Positions 27,454-36,269 of a DNA stretch of 64,000 nt are shown here, in pieces. The translations under genes and the position numbers were made by a program. The DNA lies in the NCBI RefSeq assembly GCF_000213555.1, contig NZ_GL891983.1, positions 332,292-396,291 of the forward strand, written 5' to 3'. Below the pieces are notes generated by a model. It made no database searches. It was not told where the DNA came from and saw only the letters and a program-made list of their open reading frames with translations. Numbering within the stretch: the first letter of the stretch is position 1; each line of letters starts with the position of its first letter. Source of the DNA: Dysgonomonas gadei ATCC BAA-286. GTDB taxonomy: Bacteria > Bacteroidota > Bacteroidia > Bacteroidales > Dysgonomonadaceae.

Positions 27454-28455
27454 ATGAGATTTTACTGTACACTTATATTCTTTCTGTGTATATCTGCTAT
27501 TACGCAAGCGCAGACGGTTATGATAGATGGAATCCCCAGAGATACATCGTTCACGCTGCATAGTGCATATACAAAGGCTCTTAAACAATATCCTCAAATA
27601 AAAAAAGCCTTGCCCAGTCTACCAGAATCCGTGCAGGTAATAGAACATCTGGTATATTCCAACCCCACAGAAAGCAGGAAGCTACATTTCAACGTATATC
27701 GCCCGAAAGGTAACAACAAGTACCCTGCCCTACTTATGGTACATGGTGGCGGATGGAGTTCAGGAGACTTGTCTCTCCAAATACCTATGGCACAACAGAT
27801 AGCAGCAAAAGGCTATGTAACCATCCCGGTTGAATACAGGTTATCTCCTGAAGCGATCTATCCGGCGGCTCTATTTGACCTGAAAACAGCTATCAGGTGG
27901 ATACGTGCAAACGCAGACACATACGGCATAGATACTTGCAGGATAGCTATCTCGGGTTGCTCGGCCGGAGGACATCTGGCCATGCTTACAGGAATAACCA
28001 ATGGGCAGACCGCATTTGAGAATCCGAAGGAATATCCCCAATATTCAAGTAAAGTCCATGCGATCATAAACATAGACGGCATATCCGACTTCTCGGGTGA
28101 TGAACTGAAAGCATCTCGCATATCCCTGTCTAAAAACAAGATCCCCGCATCGGTCAAATGGCTGGGAAGCACTTATGAGGAAGATAAAGAGGTATGGGAA
28201 ACGGCCTCTCCTATTCACCATGTAACGGATCAATCTCCTCCTGTATGCTTTATCAACAGCTCCATTCCACGCTTTCATGGCGGCCGGGACGAGATTATAG
28301 AGAAGCTGTCTACCTTTAATATTTATACCGAAGTACATACCTTGGAAGATACCCCACACCCTTTCTGGCTGTTTCATCCATGGGTCAACACAACTGTTAG
28401 CTATATGGTTAACTTTCTGGATCATACATTCAAGAGTAAAATCAATGACTTTTAA
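27454..28455 (+). CDS. Secreted alpha/beta-hydrolase esterase
   Basis: The protein of about 333 residues begins with the signal peptide MRFYCTLIFFLCISAITQAQ, which is why I use the ATG at 27454 rather than the longer open frame from 27379. It has the HGGGW oxyanion-hole motif, ISGCSAGGHL with the nucleophile serine in G-x-S-x-G, and a likely catalytic His in EDTPHPFW. This matches carboxylesterases and acetylesterases of the BD-FAE/acetyl-xylan type. The natural substrate may be acetyl or feruloyl groups on pectin, inferred from context. It ends the plus-strand operon, and its stop codon overlaps the stop codon of the converging GH28 gene. Confidence 0.85.
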   Translation: MRFYCTLIFFLCISAITQAQTVMIDGIPRDTSFTLHSAYTKALKQYPQIKKALPSLPESVQVIEHLVYSNPTESRKLHFNVYRPKGNNKYPALLMVHGGGWSSGDLSLQIPMAQQIAAKGYVTIPVEYRLSPEAIYPAALFDLKTAIRWIRANADTYGIDTCRIAISGCSAGGHLAMLTGITNGQTAFENPKEYPQYSSKVHAIINIDGISDFSGDELKASRISLSKNKIPASVKWLGSTYEEDKEVWETASPIHHVTDQSPPVCFINSSIPRFHGGRDEIIEKLSTFNIYTEVHTLEDTPHPFWLFHPWVNTTVSYMVNFLDHTFKSKINDF

Positions 28456-29942
28456 AACTCGGAAATCTCACTCAATTCAACTTTGAATCCCTTTACTTCC
28501 GACAATACATAAGGCTCTACGTCCTTTGCCACTTTTGCCCGGTAGTTAATCAAACGACAACCGTCCACATCCTTCAACCAAAGAGAAGGACGATAATCCG
28601 GAGTCATAAAATCTACCTGCACATTATTGAGTTCTATATTATGTGCATGGCGGATAAAGAATCCCGATGCGGGTATGGTGCCGAACATCCACGGCTCCGG
28701 ATATAAGCTCTCATTTTCGGGAGGAGTAAGTTTTGCGTCCTCTGCCGTGCCGCCGCCCTTATATAATATGCGGATATCCGACAGGGTCACATCATCAATA
28801 TGGTAATCGGGCACACCGCTAATAATAGAAGCATAGCGCGAATCGGCATTATACACATTGACATTACTGATCGTTATCCTCGACATGCGTCCCATCGGCG
28901 TGCCTTTAGGACTTCTCATGCGCGAACCCAGACGAAGAAAGATAGGAGCATTTACTATATCCCGCATTGTAATATTGTTGATAACTATATCTTCCAAGAA
29001 GCCTCCGTCCACCGTTTCGAGGGCAAGACCACGGCAACGCTCGAATACACAATTAGATATGCTGATATTCCTGAATCCTCCACTCGACTCCGTGCCCAGC
29101 TTTATACGTCCGGTTACATAACCCTGATCAGGGGCTTGCGGCTCATTCCGGCGGAATGTACCGTCTATTACCGAGCCTTTGTCGTATCCGCTTACATAGC
29201 AGTTCGTTATAGTTATATTCTCCGTATCCCGAAAGAATCCTAAACCATAGCTGCTTTTCAGTACGATAGCATCGTCCCATGGTGAATTTACTGAGCAATC
29301 CGATATACGGACATTGCGGCAGCAATCTATATCGAAGCCATCCCTGTTTGTATCTACTTTTACATTGTGGATAGTCATATTATCCACACCTGTAGCCAAT
29401 AGTGCAAAATGTCCGCAGTTGACCATCGTCACTTCTTTAAGGATTACATTGCGGCATAGTTTCAGGCTCAACGCCTTATTCCCCACTCCGGGCAGCCGGC
29501 TTTCTTCGCGGGTAAGTCCGCGACCGTCTATCATACCCTGACCGCAAACCGTTATATTCTCAAGTTCTATCCCCCATATCAGGCTATTCTTCCAGTGGCT
29601 ATGGCCAAAATCCTGAAAGCGGTTATGTTCATTATCCTCTGCCAGATCATATCCTGATGCTTCTCCGGGATAAGCAGCCAATAATACAGACCCTGCATCC
29701 AGATAAAGCGTTATATTGCTTTGCAGACGAACCGAATAGCTCAGGTATGTACCTGCCGGAAAGAATATTGTCCCTCCCCCGTTCTTTGCGGCATCTTCAA
29801 TAGCCCGGTTTATAGCCGGCGAATCTATTTGTGTGCCATCGCCCTTTGCCCCGTAATCTTTTACATTATAAAAAACGGATGCATTCAAGCTCAAAGAACT
29901 GATAACCAACAACATTAAATATATATTTTTCATAACATTCAT
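28452..29942 (-). CDS. GH28-family glycoside hydrolase, exo- or rhamnogalacturonan-type
   Basis: The 496-residue protein has a signal peptide (ending near LNAS) followed by the family opening VFYNVKDYGAKGDGTQIDSPAINRAI. GH28 active-site blocks are partly altered: NRDGFDID and PWDDAIVLKS are present and GRIKLGTESSGG matches the RIK block, but the usual GHG histidine block reads GYDKGSVIDG. Loss of that histidine is seen in GH28 branches acting on rhamnogalacturonan-like substrates, so a non-homogalacturonan target is plausible. Its ATG overlaps the TGA of the preceding CBM9-like gene (ATGA), so the two are probably coupled. Its 3' end overlaps the converging esterase gene. Confidence 0.87.
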   Translation of the reverse strand: MNVMKNIYLMLLVISSLSLNASVFYNVKDYGAKGDGTQIDSPAINRAIEDAAKNGGGTIFFPAGTYLSYSVRLQSNITLYLDAGSVLLAAYPGEASGYDLAEDNEHNRFQDFGHSHWKNSLIWGIELENITVCGQGMIDGRGLTREESRLPGVGNKALSLKLCRNVILKEVTMVNCGHFALLATGVDNMTIHNVKVDTNRDGFDIDCCRNVRISDCSVNSPWDDAIVLKSSYGLGFFRDTENITITNCYVSGYDKGSVIDGTFRRNEPQAPDQGYVTGRIKLGTESSGGFRNISISNCVFERCRGLALETVDGGFLEDIVINNITMRDIVNAPIFLRLGSRMRSPKGTPMGRMSRITISNVNVYNADSRYASIISGVPDYHIDDVTLSDIRILYKGGGTAEDAKLTPPENESLYPEPWMFGTIPASGFFIRHAHNIELNNVQVDFMTPDYRPSLWLKDVDGCRLINYRAKVAKDVEPYVLSEVKGFKVELSEISEF

Positions 29943-30763
29943 TCTAACGGCATTAAACGGAATGTCCGCAATTCGGAAGCATTCCCGTACATTGTATGAT
30001 GTCTCGACAGATTCCAGAATCCGTCTTTCTCTTTTCCCTGACTATTATCATAATCAATAACAGCCCAGCAAAGGCCGATCAGTTTATTCTCCCACAATTC
30101 GGAAGCGATTGAATGATCCGCTCCTTTGGGTGAAGCATAATCGAACGGACTTATATAAAACTCAAGTATAAGCTTACCGCTTTCGCCCTCTTTGAAATTA
30201 TAGTTGTATGCATAATCGGAATATGGTTTCTCTTTGAGCCACTGCTGCGGCCCCCAATACATACACCAATCACCGTTTTTGGCCGGGGTGTATATATGAT
30301 AATTCTGAGCATGCCGCCCGTGAAACAACTGCCAGGCATCTTCTTTACTTACATCCCTGAACGGATAAAACTTATCTATAAAAGGACCACCCGATCGGTC
30401 ACCATCAACTACAACTTCGAATATATCTACCATAAGATCGTCACGCGTAAAAGACCAGTAATCGTCATAAGCTTCGTAGAAGAAGTATAATCTGTTCAGC
30501 CCTTGTACCCATCCTACTTTCACTTTTATATCCAGATTCGCCTTATCGGGGCGGCGGTGCTTCCCTTCGTCCTCGGTCATAGATTCCATGCCTATAATAT
30601 AGCTATCGGGCACAATATCCCAGTCATCGGTGTTCCCATCAATTTGGGGGATTTTATCTGAAGGAAAACAAAATACACTGAACACTGTATCAGTCTGCCC
30701 CCATAGAGGACCGACAAACATATATTGTAATAAGAGTATAAATATTGTAATACTCTTTTTCAT
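29939..30763 (-). CDS. Secreted CBM9-like/DOMON-type carbohydrate-binding protein
   Basis: The 274-residue protein has a signal peptide (ending near LWGQ). The stretch KIPQIDGNTDDWDIVPDSY is the typical opening of CBM9-like domains, and LYFFYEAYDDYWSF with MVDIFEVVVDGDRSGGP fits the same fold. No catalytic domain is attached, so the protein is essentially one binding module. It sits between two GH28 genes and overlaps the downstream one by 4 bases. A free-standing binding protein that delivers substrate to the GH28 enzymes is one reading; an uncharacterised enzyme on this fold is another. The family call is moderate and the function is unknown. Confidence 0.65.
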   Translation of the reverse strand: MKKSITIFILLLQYMFVGPLWGQTDTVFSVFCFPSDKIPQIDGNTDDWDIVPDSYIIGMESMTEDEGKHRRPDKANLDIKVKVGWVQGLNRLYFFYEAYDDYWSFTRDDLMVDIFEVVVDGDRSGGPFIDKFYPFRDVSKEDAWQLFHGRHAQNYHIYTPAKNGDWCMYWGPQQWLKEKPYSDYAYNYNFKEGESGKLILEFYISPFDYASPKGADHSIASELWENKLIGLCWAVIDYDNSQGKEKDGFWNLSRHHTMYGNASELRTFRLMPLE

Positions 30764-30764
30764 T

Positions 30765-32918
30765 CTATTTATTTTTAACTATATCGCCCTTCTCTTTTTG
30801 AAAGAGCATAGGTAACATATAATGGTTATAATCAGCCTTTTCGTTTTGCCGGTATATACAGAAGTATTCTTTCTGTCCGCTTTTCAGAGGCAAAACAGCC
30901 GCTAAAGCCGGAGCATCCGTCTTTTTCCCCGATTCGAAGAAAGAGAGTGGAGACTGTTGCATATAGGCATCCGACAAACGGATTTCGGAAGAAACCGGCA
31001 TAACAGCATTGATCGTTTTCAGTTTCATACTTTGCCCGTAATACAAAGTAAAGGCTGTCCACTCCACGCTGAACACATTGTATTTACAGTAAACAGGCTT
31101 TAAACTACCATTATCTGTCTTTTCCAACACTTTTCCATAAGCTCCTCCGTACGACCAGAACAAGGAAATATCAGCCGGTATTTTTACAGCGGAGACCTCT
31201 ATAATAAGTCCATCCGAAGAGCTCAACGCAACCGCATTTACAGTAATTTCTCCTCCTTTCAATACCGGATCGGAAAGCCTGTATATCAATTGCCTGCCGG
31301 ATTGCTTTACATTTTTTACTTTGAAATCCCTCAGCCATTTGCTGCTCTGCCCTTGTATAATCCCGAACTTTAAATTTCCGGCCATTTCAGGTAAAGGGAA
31401 GGAAAATTCGGGATGTGCGGCGCCTTTTATTTTCGCCTCTTTACTTACTCCATTTAGGGCATAAGGAAAATCCGTTTCTATAGCCACAACACCTGACGGG
31501 AAATGAACATTCTCACTGTTTTCGATTACAACAGGCTCCCGGTTCTTCGCTTTTATATTTATATTGTCAAATTTCCAGTCTCTTGCATATCTGACATCGC
31601 CTATCCTGTCTACATTGGCATCTATATCACTGAAGTTGAAATTCTTCATCTGGGAAGTTTCACTCCCTTCCACACTCATAAACGTTTTCGAATTCCGCAC
31701 CTTAAAACCGGATAAATATATATCATTGAAGTAGGGCATCCCTTTGTCCGGTTCCACTTCTTCAAGCATTTTCCTCCAGTGTTCAGGTATTTCTTTGTTT
31801 GCATATTCTTTGGGCAAAGTAGAATAACTATATGATGGGTTCCAGTTCATTGTCGCTTCAAACACTGTTCTCACATTATCCATTTCTACATCCCTGATAT
31901 AGATATGTTCGGTAGTGCCACCCCTGTTCATCGCTGATTTAAGGCGGATACCTACCGTTGTCCCCTTCGCTTTCAACCCTTCGGCAAGCACATGACGGAT
32001 ACCGCCCGAGGTCTCACTGCCGCATGTGAGTAATCCTCCGCCTGCACGCGATATACAATTACGTATCACGATATATTCGGTAGGACGGTTTACCCGTAAA
32101 CCATCGGCATCACGCCCCGATTTGAGACAAAAATTATCATCGTTACAATCTATATCGCAGTTTTCTACTAATATATAGGATGATGAATCTATATCCACCC
32201 CATCCGTACTCGGCCCATGCCCTCCCACGTTGTTTTGGATAATAACCCCGTCCACAGTGCAATAAGACGAATAGAGAATCTGTATAGTCCAGAATCCCGC
32301 CTGACGAAAAGTAAGTCCCTTTACCGTTACATCCGACGATTCGGAAACCAAAAGTGTACGCGGGCGTTTACAATCGTAATCCACAATCCACCTTAACCCT
32401 TTAGCTTCGTAATCCTTACGCATTGCCCAGTAGGAATCCCAGAATACTTTACCTTGTGCATGCACCACTCCTTCGCCGCTCACCATCACGTTTTTTTGTC
32501 CCAGAACATTGATTAACGCCGATGGCCACTGCATCTCTATCCCTGCAACCCGTGTATTCATCTCGGGGTAATCTTTCAGATCGGTACTGCCGAGCAAAGT
32601 GGTGTGCTTAGGAATAATAAAATGAACCCCTTCTTTCAGATAAACGGAGCCTGTAAGGTATTTTCCCGGAGAAAAGGTAACAGTTCCGCCACCATTCCGG
32701 GCACATTCGTCGATGGCCTTCTGAATAGCTTTTGTATTCATTGTAACACCATCGGCCACCGCGCCATAGTCCGCTACGTTATACGACCTGTTACTTTTCG
32801 GTATATTTCTCGCACCCGTTTTCTCTACCCAGCTCAATTCGGGGATGCGGCTCGCATAAGCCATGCAAGTCACATATAAACAGATTATTAAAATAAAAAA
32901 ACGGATACTATTTATCAT
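30765..32918 (-). CDS. GH28 glycoside hydrolase with C-terminal extra domain
   Basis: The 717-residue protein has a signal peptide (ending near AYAS). Residues about 45-470 form a GH28 beta-helix with YNVADYGAVADGVTMNTKAI, STDGVDIDS, CNDDNFCLKSGRDADG and VGIRLKSAMNRGG. The usual GHG block reads AGGGLLTCGSE, so the conserved histidine is missing. From about residue 500 a 210-residue tail follows (HPEFSFPLPEMAGNLKFG, ISLFWSYGGAYGKVL, SLSFFESGKK-like end) that is not GH28. It reminds me of DUF4450-type sequence, but only weakly. It heads a three-gene unit; the CBM9-like gene starts one base after its stop. Confidence 0.87.
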   Translation of the reverse strand: MINSIRFFILIICLYVTCMAYASRIPELSWVEKTGARNIPKSNRSYNVADYGAVADGVTMNTKAIQKAIDECARNGGGTVTFSPGKYLTGSVYLKEGVHFIIPKHTTLLGSTDLKDYPEMNTRVAGIEMQWPSALINVLGQKNVMVSGEGVVHAQGKVFWDSYWAMRKDYEAKGLRWIVDYDCKRPRTLLVSESSDVTVKGLTFRQAGFWTIQILYSSYCTVDGVIIQNNVGGHGPSTDGVDIDSSSYILVENCDIDCNDDNFCLKSGRDADGLRVNRPTEYIVIRNCISRAGGGLLTCGSETSGGIRHVLAEGLKAKGTTVGIRLKSAMNRGGTTEHIYIRDVEMDNVRTVFEATMNWNPSYSYSTLPKEYANKEIPEHWRKMLEEVEPDKGMPYFNDIYLSGFKVRNSKTFMSVEGSETSQMKNFNFSDIDANVDRIGDVRYARDWKFDNINIKAKNREPVVIENSENVHFPSGVVAIETDFPYALNGVSKEAKIKGAAHPEFSFPLPEMAGNLKFGIIQGQSSKWLRDFKVKNVKQSGRQLIYRLSDPVLKGGEITVNAVALSSSDGLIIEVSAVKIPADISLFWSYGGAYGKVLEKTDNGSLKPVYCKYNVFSVEWTAFTLYYGQSMKLKTINAVMPVSSEIRLSDAYMQQSPLSFFESGKKTDAPALAAVLPLKSGQKEYFCIYRQNEKADYNHYMLPMLFQKEKGDIVKNK

Positions 32919-33028
32919 AATTATATTATTTATTAGTCCCCTAAATACAGTGAACAGTTAGCAGTTAACAATAAAATCTTGTTCTTACAACCAGTCATTA
33001 TTAACTGTCCATTGTCAACTCTCAATTC

Positions 33029-33337
33029 AAAAAAGGTAACACATGTAACACTTTTTTTATTATTTTTCTACTGTTACCTTTGTTATTCTCGTAGGGTCAG
33101 GTCTTGTGCCTGCCCATTATGTAACAGGCGGGCAACCACAAGGGATTGCCCCTACATAAATTCTCAAAAAGTAACAAAAGTAACAGCTTCTTTCAGTTAA
33201 TAGTAAATACCTCTTTTTACTTTATACTCAATACTTACTACTTTGAAAAAGTAACAAAGGTAACACATATTACATATTTTAAAACCTGCAACCTTTCACT
33301 CATTATCAACACTTTGACAACAATATATAGATAAAAT
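33029..33337 (-). repeat. Intergenic repeat cassette, copy C
   Basis: This fills most of the 437-base gap between the GH105 stop (33356) and the GH28 start (32918); nothing coding is seen there. On the minus strand it starts with an ATTTTATCTATATAT box (33337-33323). GTTACCTTTGTTACTTTTT-type units follow at 33266-33246 and 33186-33166, with a degraded one at 33051-33029. One unit at 33071-33085 points the other way. The palindromic element 33091-33155 is embedded between units. Confidence 0.7.
33091..33155. repeat. Palindromic GTAGGG...CCCCTAC intergenic element, copy 1
   Basis: This 65-base imperfect inverted repeat starts GTAGGGTCAGG and ends GATTGCCCCTAC. The arms TGTGCCTGCCC and GGGCAACCACA also pair. 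Its right arm matches that of the element at 51869-51952 at all but one position. Similar palindromes ending in a CCCCTAC word occur in intergenic DNA of many bacteria and are likely mobilised non-coding repeats. Confidence 0.6.
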
Positions 33338-33355
33338 TATTACTTTCCGATCACA

Positions 33356-34603
33356 TTATTTCTTCCGGCTCTGAGACTTTGCCAGTTTCATCATTTCTAT
33401 ACCCGTATCAATGATAAGCCCCAACCCGTGCTTTTCATTCTCGCCTACCGGACGGTTGTAATAGAAAGGCAGATCGTCGGTGATTCCTGTTCCTACACAT
33501 ACATTTTTGAAATGTCCGTCTTCTGTTATCTGTGTTTCCTTCAAGGCCTTCCATGCAATCTGGGCCATAGCAGTATAAGCCGGATCTATCCATTTATTGT
33601 TCACAGCCTTAGCAATGCCATAGATATACATGGATGTAACAGATGACTCGTCATACGATTCAGGCTTATCCAGTAACTGATTCCACATGCCATTGGCATT
33701 CTGGTATCGGGATGCACCGACAATCTGTTTTTCAAGCAGGGCTATAAGTTCCCCACGCCTCGGGTGAGTCTCCGGCATTACATCCAGAAGCATTACTAAA
33801 GAGACAGTTATCCAACCGTTCGCCCGTCCCCAGAATGCCACACCATTGCGTTTCATATCAGTATAATAGCAATGGTAAAACAGTTGCTTTTCGGGGCACC
33901 ACAGGTAACCGGCAATATTGATAATCTGGCGCGCTGCCTCGTCATAGTATTTAGCGTCCCCTGTCATCTTTGCCATTTGCGATAAAAAGGAGACACTCAT
34001 ATAAACGTCGTCGGCCCAGACCGTCATCTTACGGGGAAATGTCCGGCAAAGCGTACCGTCCGATAAGCGTACCTGCCCGTTCATTATATGATTGGCTGCC
34101 GTTTCTATATATGTCTTATATTCCGCTCTCTTATCCAGCATATATACATCAATCACTGCCGCTCCCATTGCCCCGCAATCGTCCAGTTCCTTCGTATTCC
34201 ATAATTGCCCGAAAGGCCAGTGCCAATGTTTGCGGTCGTTACGGAATGTATTTTTGAAATACCCGTAATTGGCAAAGCCAAAAGCGACGTGATTTTTCGC
34301 ATAGTCCGTATATTTTGGCTCATTGAGGTATTCACCCAGATGCATCATACTCATATCCAGCACTCCATTGGAATAATGCCACTCTGTAAGCGGACTTTTA
34401 AACCTGACGTCTTCACCTTTTAGTATTTCCTTTGTGCTGTTGTATGTAGCTCCGGTAGTGACTCCTACAAACTGTGTCACGGGTTGTTTCAATATATTGT
34501 CGGCTACAGCCCTTATACATTCTTCATCGGTACGCTGTTGTCCGAATACCGAAATGGATAATAAAGAGAATACTCCGAGAATGATTGATGCAGTTCGTTT
34601 CAT
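33356..34603 (-). CDS. GH105/GH88-family unsaturated glucuronyl/galacturonyl hydrolase
   Basis: The 415-residue protein has a signal peptide (ending near SVFGQ). It is an alpha/alpha-barrel hydrolase with WNTKELDDCGAMGAAVI, SDGTLCRTFPRKMTVWADDVYMSVSFL, FWGRANGWITVSLVMLLDV and ESSVTSMYIYGIAKAV. The Asp residues in LDDCG and WADDVYM are the likely catalytic pair. It is clearly a paralogue of the N-terminal half of the fusion protein at 36270-38420 (shared TGDAKYYxEAA, FWGRANGW, GWIDP-like and CVGTG motifs). It is the last gene of the PUL 2 operon, 61 bases after the CE12 gene. Substrate: unsaturated uronyl-rhamnose oligosaccharides, inferred. Confidence 0.9.
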   Translation of the reverse strand: MKRTASIILGVFSLLSISVFGQQRTDEECIRAVADNILKQPVTQFVGVTTGATYNSTKEILKGEDVRFKSPLTEWHYSNGVLDMSMMHLGEYLNEPKYTDYAKNHVAFGFANYGYFKNTFRNDRKHWHWPFGQLWNTKELDDCGAMGAAVIDVYMLDKRAEYKTYIETAANHIMNGQVRLSDGTLCRTFPRKMTVWADDVYMSVSFLSQMAKMTGDAKYYDEAARQIINIAGYLWCPEKQLFYHCYYTDMKRNGVAFWGRANGWITVSLVMLLDVMPETHPRRGELIALLEKQIVGASRYQNANGMWNQLLDKPESYDESSVTSMYIYGIAKAVNNKWIDPAYTAMAQIAWKALKETQITEDGHFKNVCVGTGITDDLPFYYNRPVGENEKHGLGLIIDTGIEMMKLAKSQSRKK

Positions 34604-34664
34604 ATAATTATAAAAGTTTTTATTTCAAGATTTTATGTATCTGTCAATTTTAGTCTATTCCATA

Positions 34665-35933
34665 TCAGTTACCGTCCGGTTTTACCATCGAGGAGAATGG
34701 AGTGGCCGGAATATCGAATTTATCAGGGTCATCGGGATGAGCCGGATCGAAAGGCCTGACATCTTTTCTGATGTATTTTTTTACAGGCAGGTTATTATCG
34801 ATCATGCCTTTTAGTATGCACCTGGCTATTTCGGTTCCTCCATAAGGATTGAAATGTGTATTATCAGCCAGCGGTTCTTTCTGATTCGGGAAAGTACCTG
34901 CGGGATAATAGACAAAAGCTCGTTTTGAACCTTCCACACCCCAAGCTTCATATAATGTCGCACTCATATTATTGAGGTCGATGAGTGTAATATTTTCTTC
35001 TTTTGCCAATTGCCTTACAGCGTCGGGATAATCGCCATGCGTGTTTTTCACTTTCCCGTTATCATCAAAGAAGCGACGGTGCATAGATGTTACCAGTACC
35101 GGAATCGCTCCTTTTTCTCGAGTTTTATCGGCCAGATATTTCAAATCGCTTTTATAGCTTGTATAGGGACCTTTCCCCTCTCCTTTCTGTTTCTGGTCGT
35201 TATGTCCGAACTCGATGAACAGGTAATCGCCTTTTCTCATTTTAGAAAGGAGTTTGGCAAATCTTTTTGAGGCAACGAATGTATTGGCCGCTTCACCCGA
35301 TTCCGCATAATTGGCTATCGCAATATCAGAGGTAAAGAATCTCGGAAAAATCTGTCCCCAGCCGCACCACGGCTCTTCAGCTTCATCCACCACTGTAGAA
35401 TTTCCCGCAAGGAATATGGTCGGAATATTATCGGCCTTTTCTATTTCTATCTTTGCTACCACCGGATTCTTCCCGTTAAACTCCAACGTAAGTTTATCGT
35501 CCCAAATAAGTTTTCCTGTTTCGCGCTTCTTTATCCGTACCGAATCCGTATCTCCGATTTTTGTATTACGAATATTCACGGCAAAAGTATGAGTCGAATA
35601 TTTACCCTTTGAGGTTTTGATATTGGCAAGCATGAGCCTGCGCGATTCGGCTTTCACGGTTGTGTTGCTTTCACCTTTATCACTGCCCAGTACAACCGTC
35701 ACTTTATAATTGCCTTCGGGTACATCTACAGAAAAGAAAAAGGAATTTCCATTTGTCGGATTTGTATTCAAATCGTATCCGTATACCGAATTTTCGCCAT
35801 AGATAGTATTCGACGGCACAGAAACGTAACCTTTTACAGGTTTATCCGTAAAGTTGAATTTATAAATCGTCTGCTGTCCGAGAACAGTTATCGAGCTTAA
35901 AAGAAACAGAAAGATGTAACAGGTTTTTCTCAT
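34665..35933 (-). CDS. CE12 rhamnogalacturonan acetylesterase with N-terminal beta-sandwich
   Basis: The 422-residue protein has a signal peptide (ending near VLGQ). Residues about 20-165 form a non-catalytic jelly-roll domain (YKFNFTDKPVKGYVSVP, VPEGNYKVTVVLGSD, SVRIKKRETGKLIWDDKLTLEF) like the galactose-binding-type domain of YxiM-type CE12 enzymes. The SGNH domain follows with LAGNSTVVDEAEEPWCGWGQ, YAESGEAANTF, FIEFGHNDQKQ and ADNTHFNPYGG. Block I reads GNST in place of GDST, a change seen in some CE12 members. It lies 12 bases after rhaM in the PUL 2 operon. Confidence 0.9.
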   Translation of the reverse strand: MRKTCYIFLFLLSSITVLGQQTIYKFNFTDKPVKGYVSVPSNTIYGENSVYGYDLNTNPTNGNSFFFSVDVPEGNYKVTVVLGSDKGESNTTVKAESRRLMLANIKTSKGKYSTHTFAVNIRNTKIGDTDSVRIKKRETGKLIWDDKLTLEFNGKNPVVAKIEIEKADNIPTIFLAGNSTVVDEAEEPWCGWGQIFPRFFTSDIAIANYAESGEAANTFVASKRFAKLLSKMRKGDYLFIEFGHNDQKQKGEGKGPYTSYKSDLKYLADKTREKGAIPVLVTSMHRRFFDDNGKVKNTHGDYPDAVRQLAKEENITLIDLNNMSATLYEAWGVEGSKRAFVYYPAGTFPNQKEPLADNTHFNPYGGTEIARCILKGMIDNNLPVKKYIRKDVRPFDPAHPDDPDKFDIPATPFSSMVKPDGN

Positions 35934-35945
35934 TTGATATACTGT

Positions 35946-36260
35946 TTAATCCATATGAAAAACTTCCTGCAATGGAATGGATACGGGCGAGTTATCCGGA
36001 TTCGTATCCATAATATCAGCCATATAAGCCCACCATTTCTGCACAATCGGATTACCGCCTAAGTCCTGAGAGGAACTATCGCCATCAATAACCTGATAAC
36101 CAAACAATAGATTCGTTTCCTTATCCCAGAAAATCGTATAATCGGATACGCTTGTATCTTTGAGTAATTGCTTCAATTCCGGCCAGATAGCGTTGTGTCT
36201 TTTCTCATACTCTGCTTCGAATCCCGGTTTCAAATACATTTTAAAAGCTTGTCTTTTCAT
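35946..36260 (-). CDS. rhaM: L-rhamnose mutarotase
   Basis: It interconverts the alpha and beta anomers of L-rhamnose in the cytoplasm, which speeds entry into the rhamnose pathway. The 104-residue length matches the family. The sequence opens MKRQAFKMYLKPGFEAEYEKRHNAIWPEL, with His22 in the position known to be catalytic in the E. coli enzyme. It continues with DYTIFWDKETNLLFGYQ and QKWWAYMADIM, the conserved tryptophan pair. There is no signal peptide. It sits between two genes for secreted enzymes with gaps of 9 and 12 bases, so it is co-transcribed with the extracellular RG-I machinery. That placement points to rhamnogalacturonan as the source of rhamnose. Confidence 0.94.
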   Translation of the reverse strand: MKRQAFKMYLKPGFEAEYEKRHNAIWPELKQLLKDTSVSDYTIFWDKETNLLFGYQVIDGDSSSQDLGGNPIVQKWWAYMADIMDTNPDNSPVSIPLQEVFHMD

Positions 36261-36269
36261 GATATGTTA

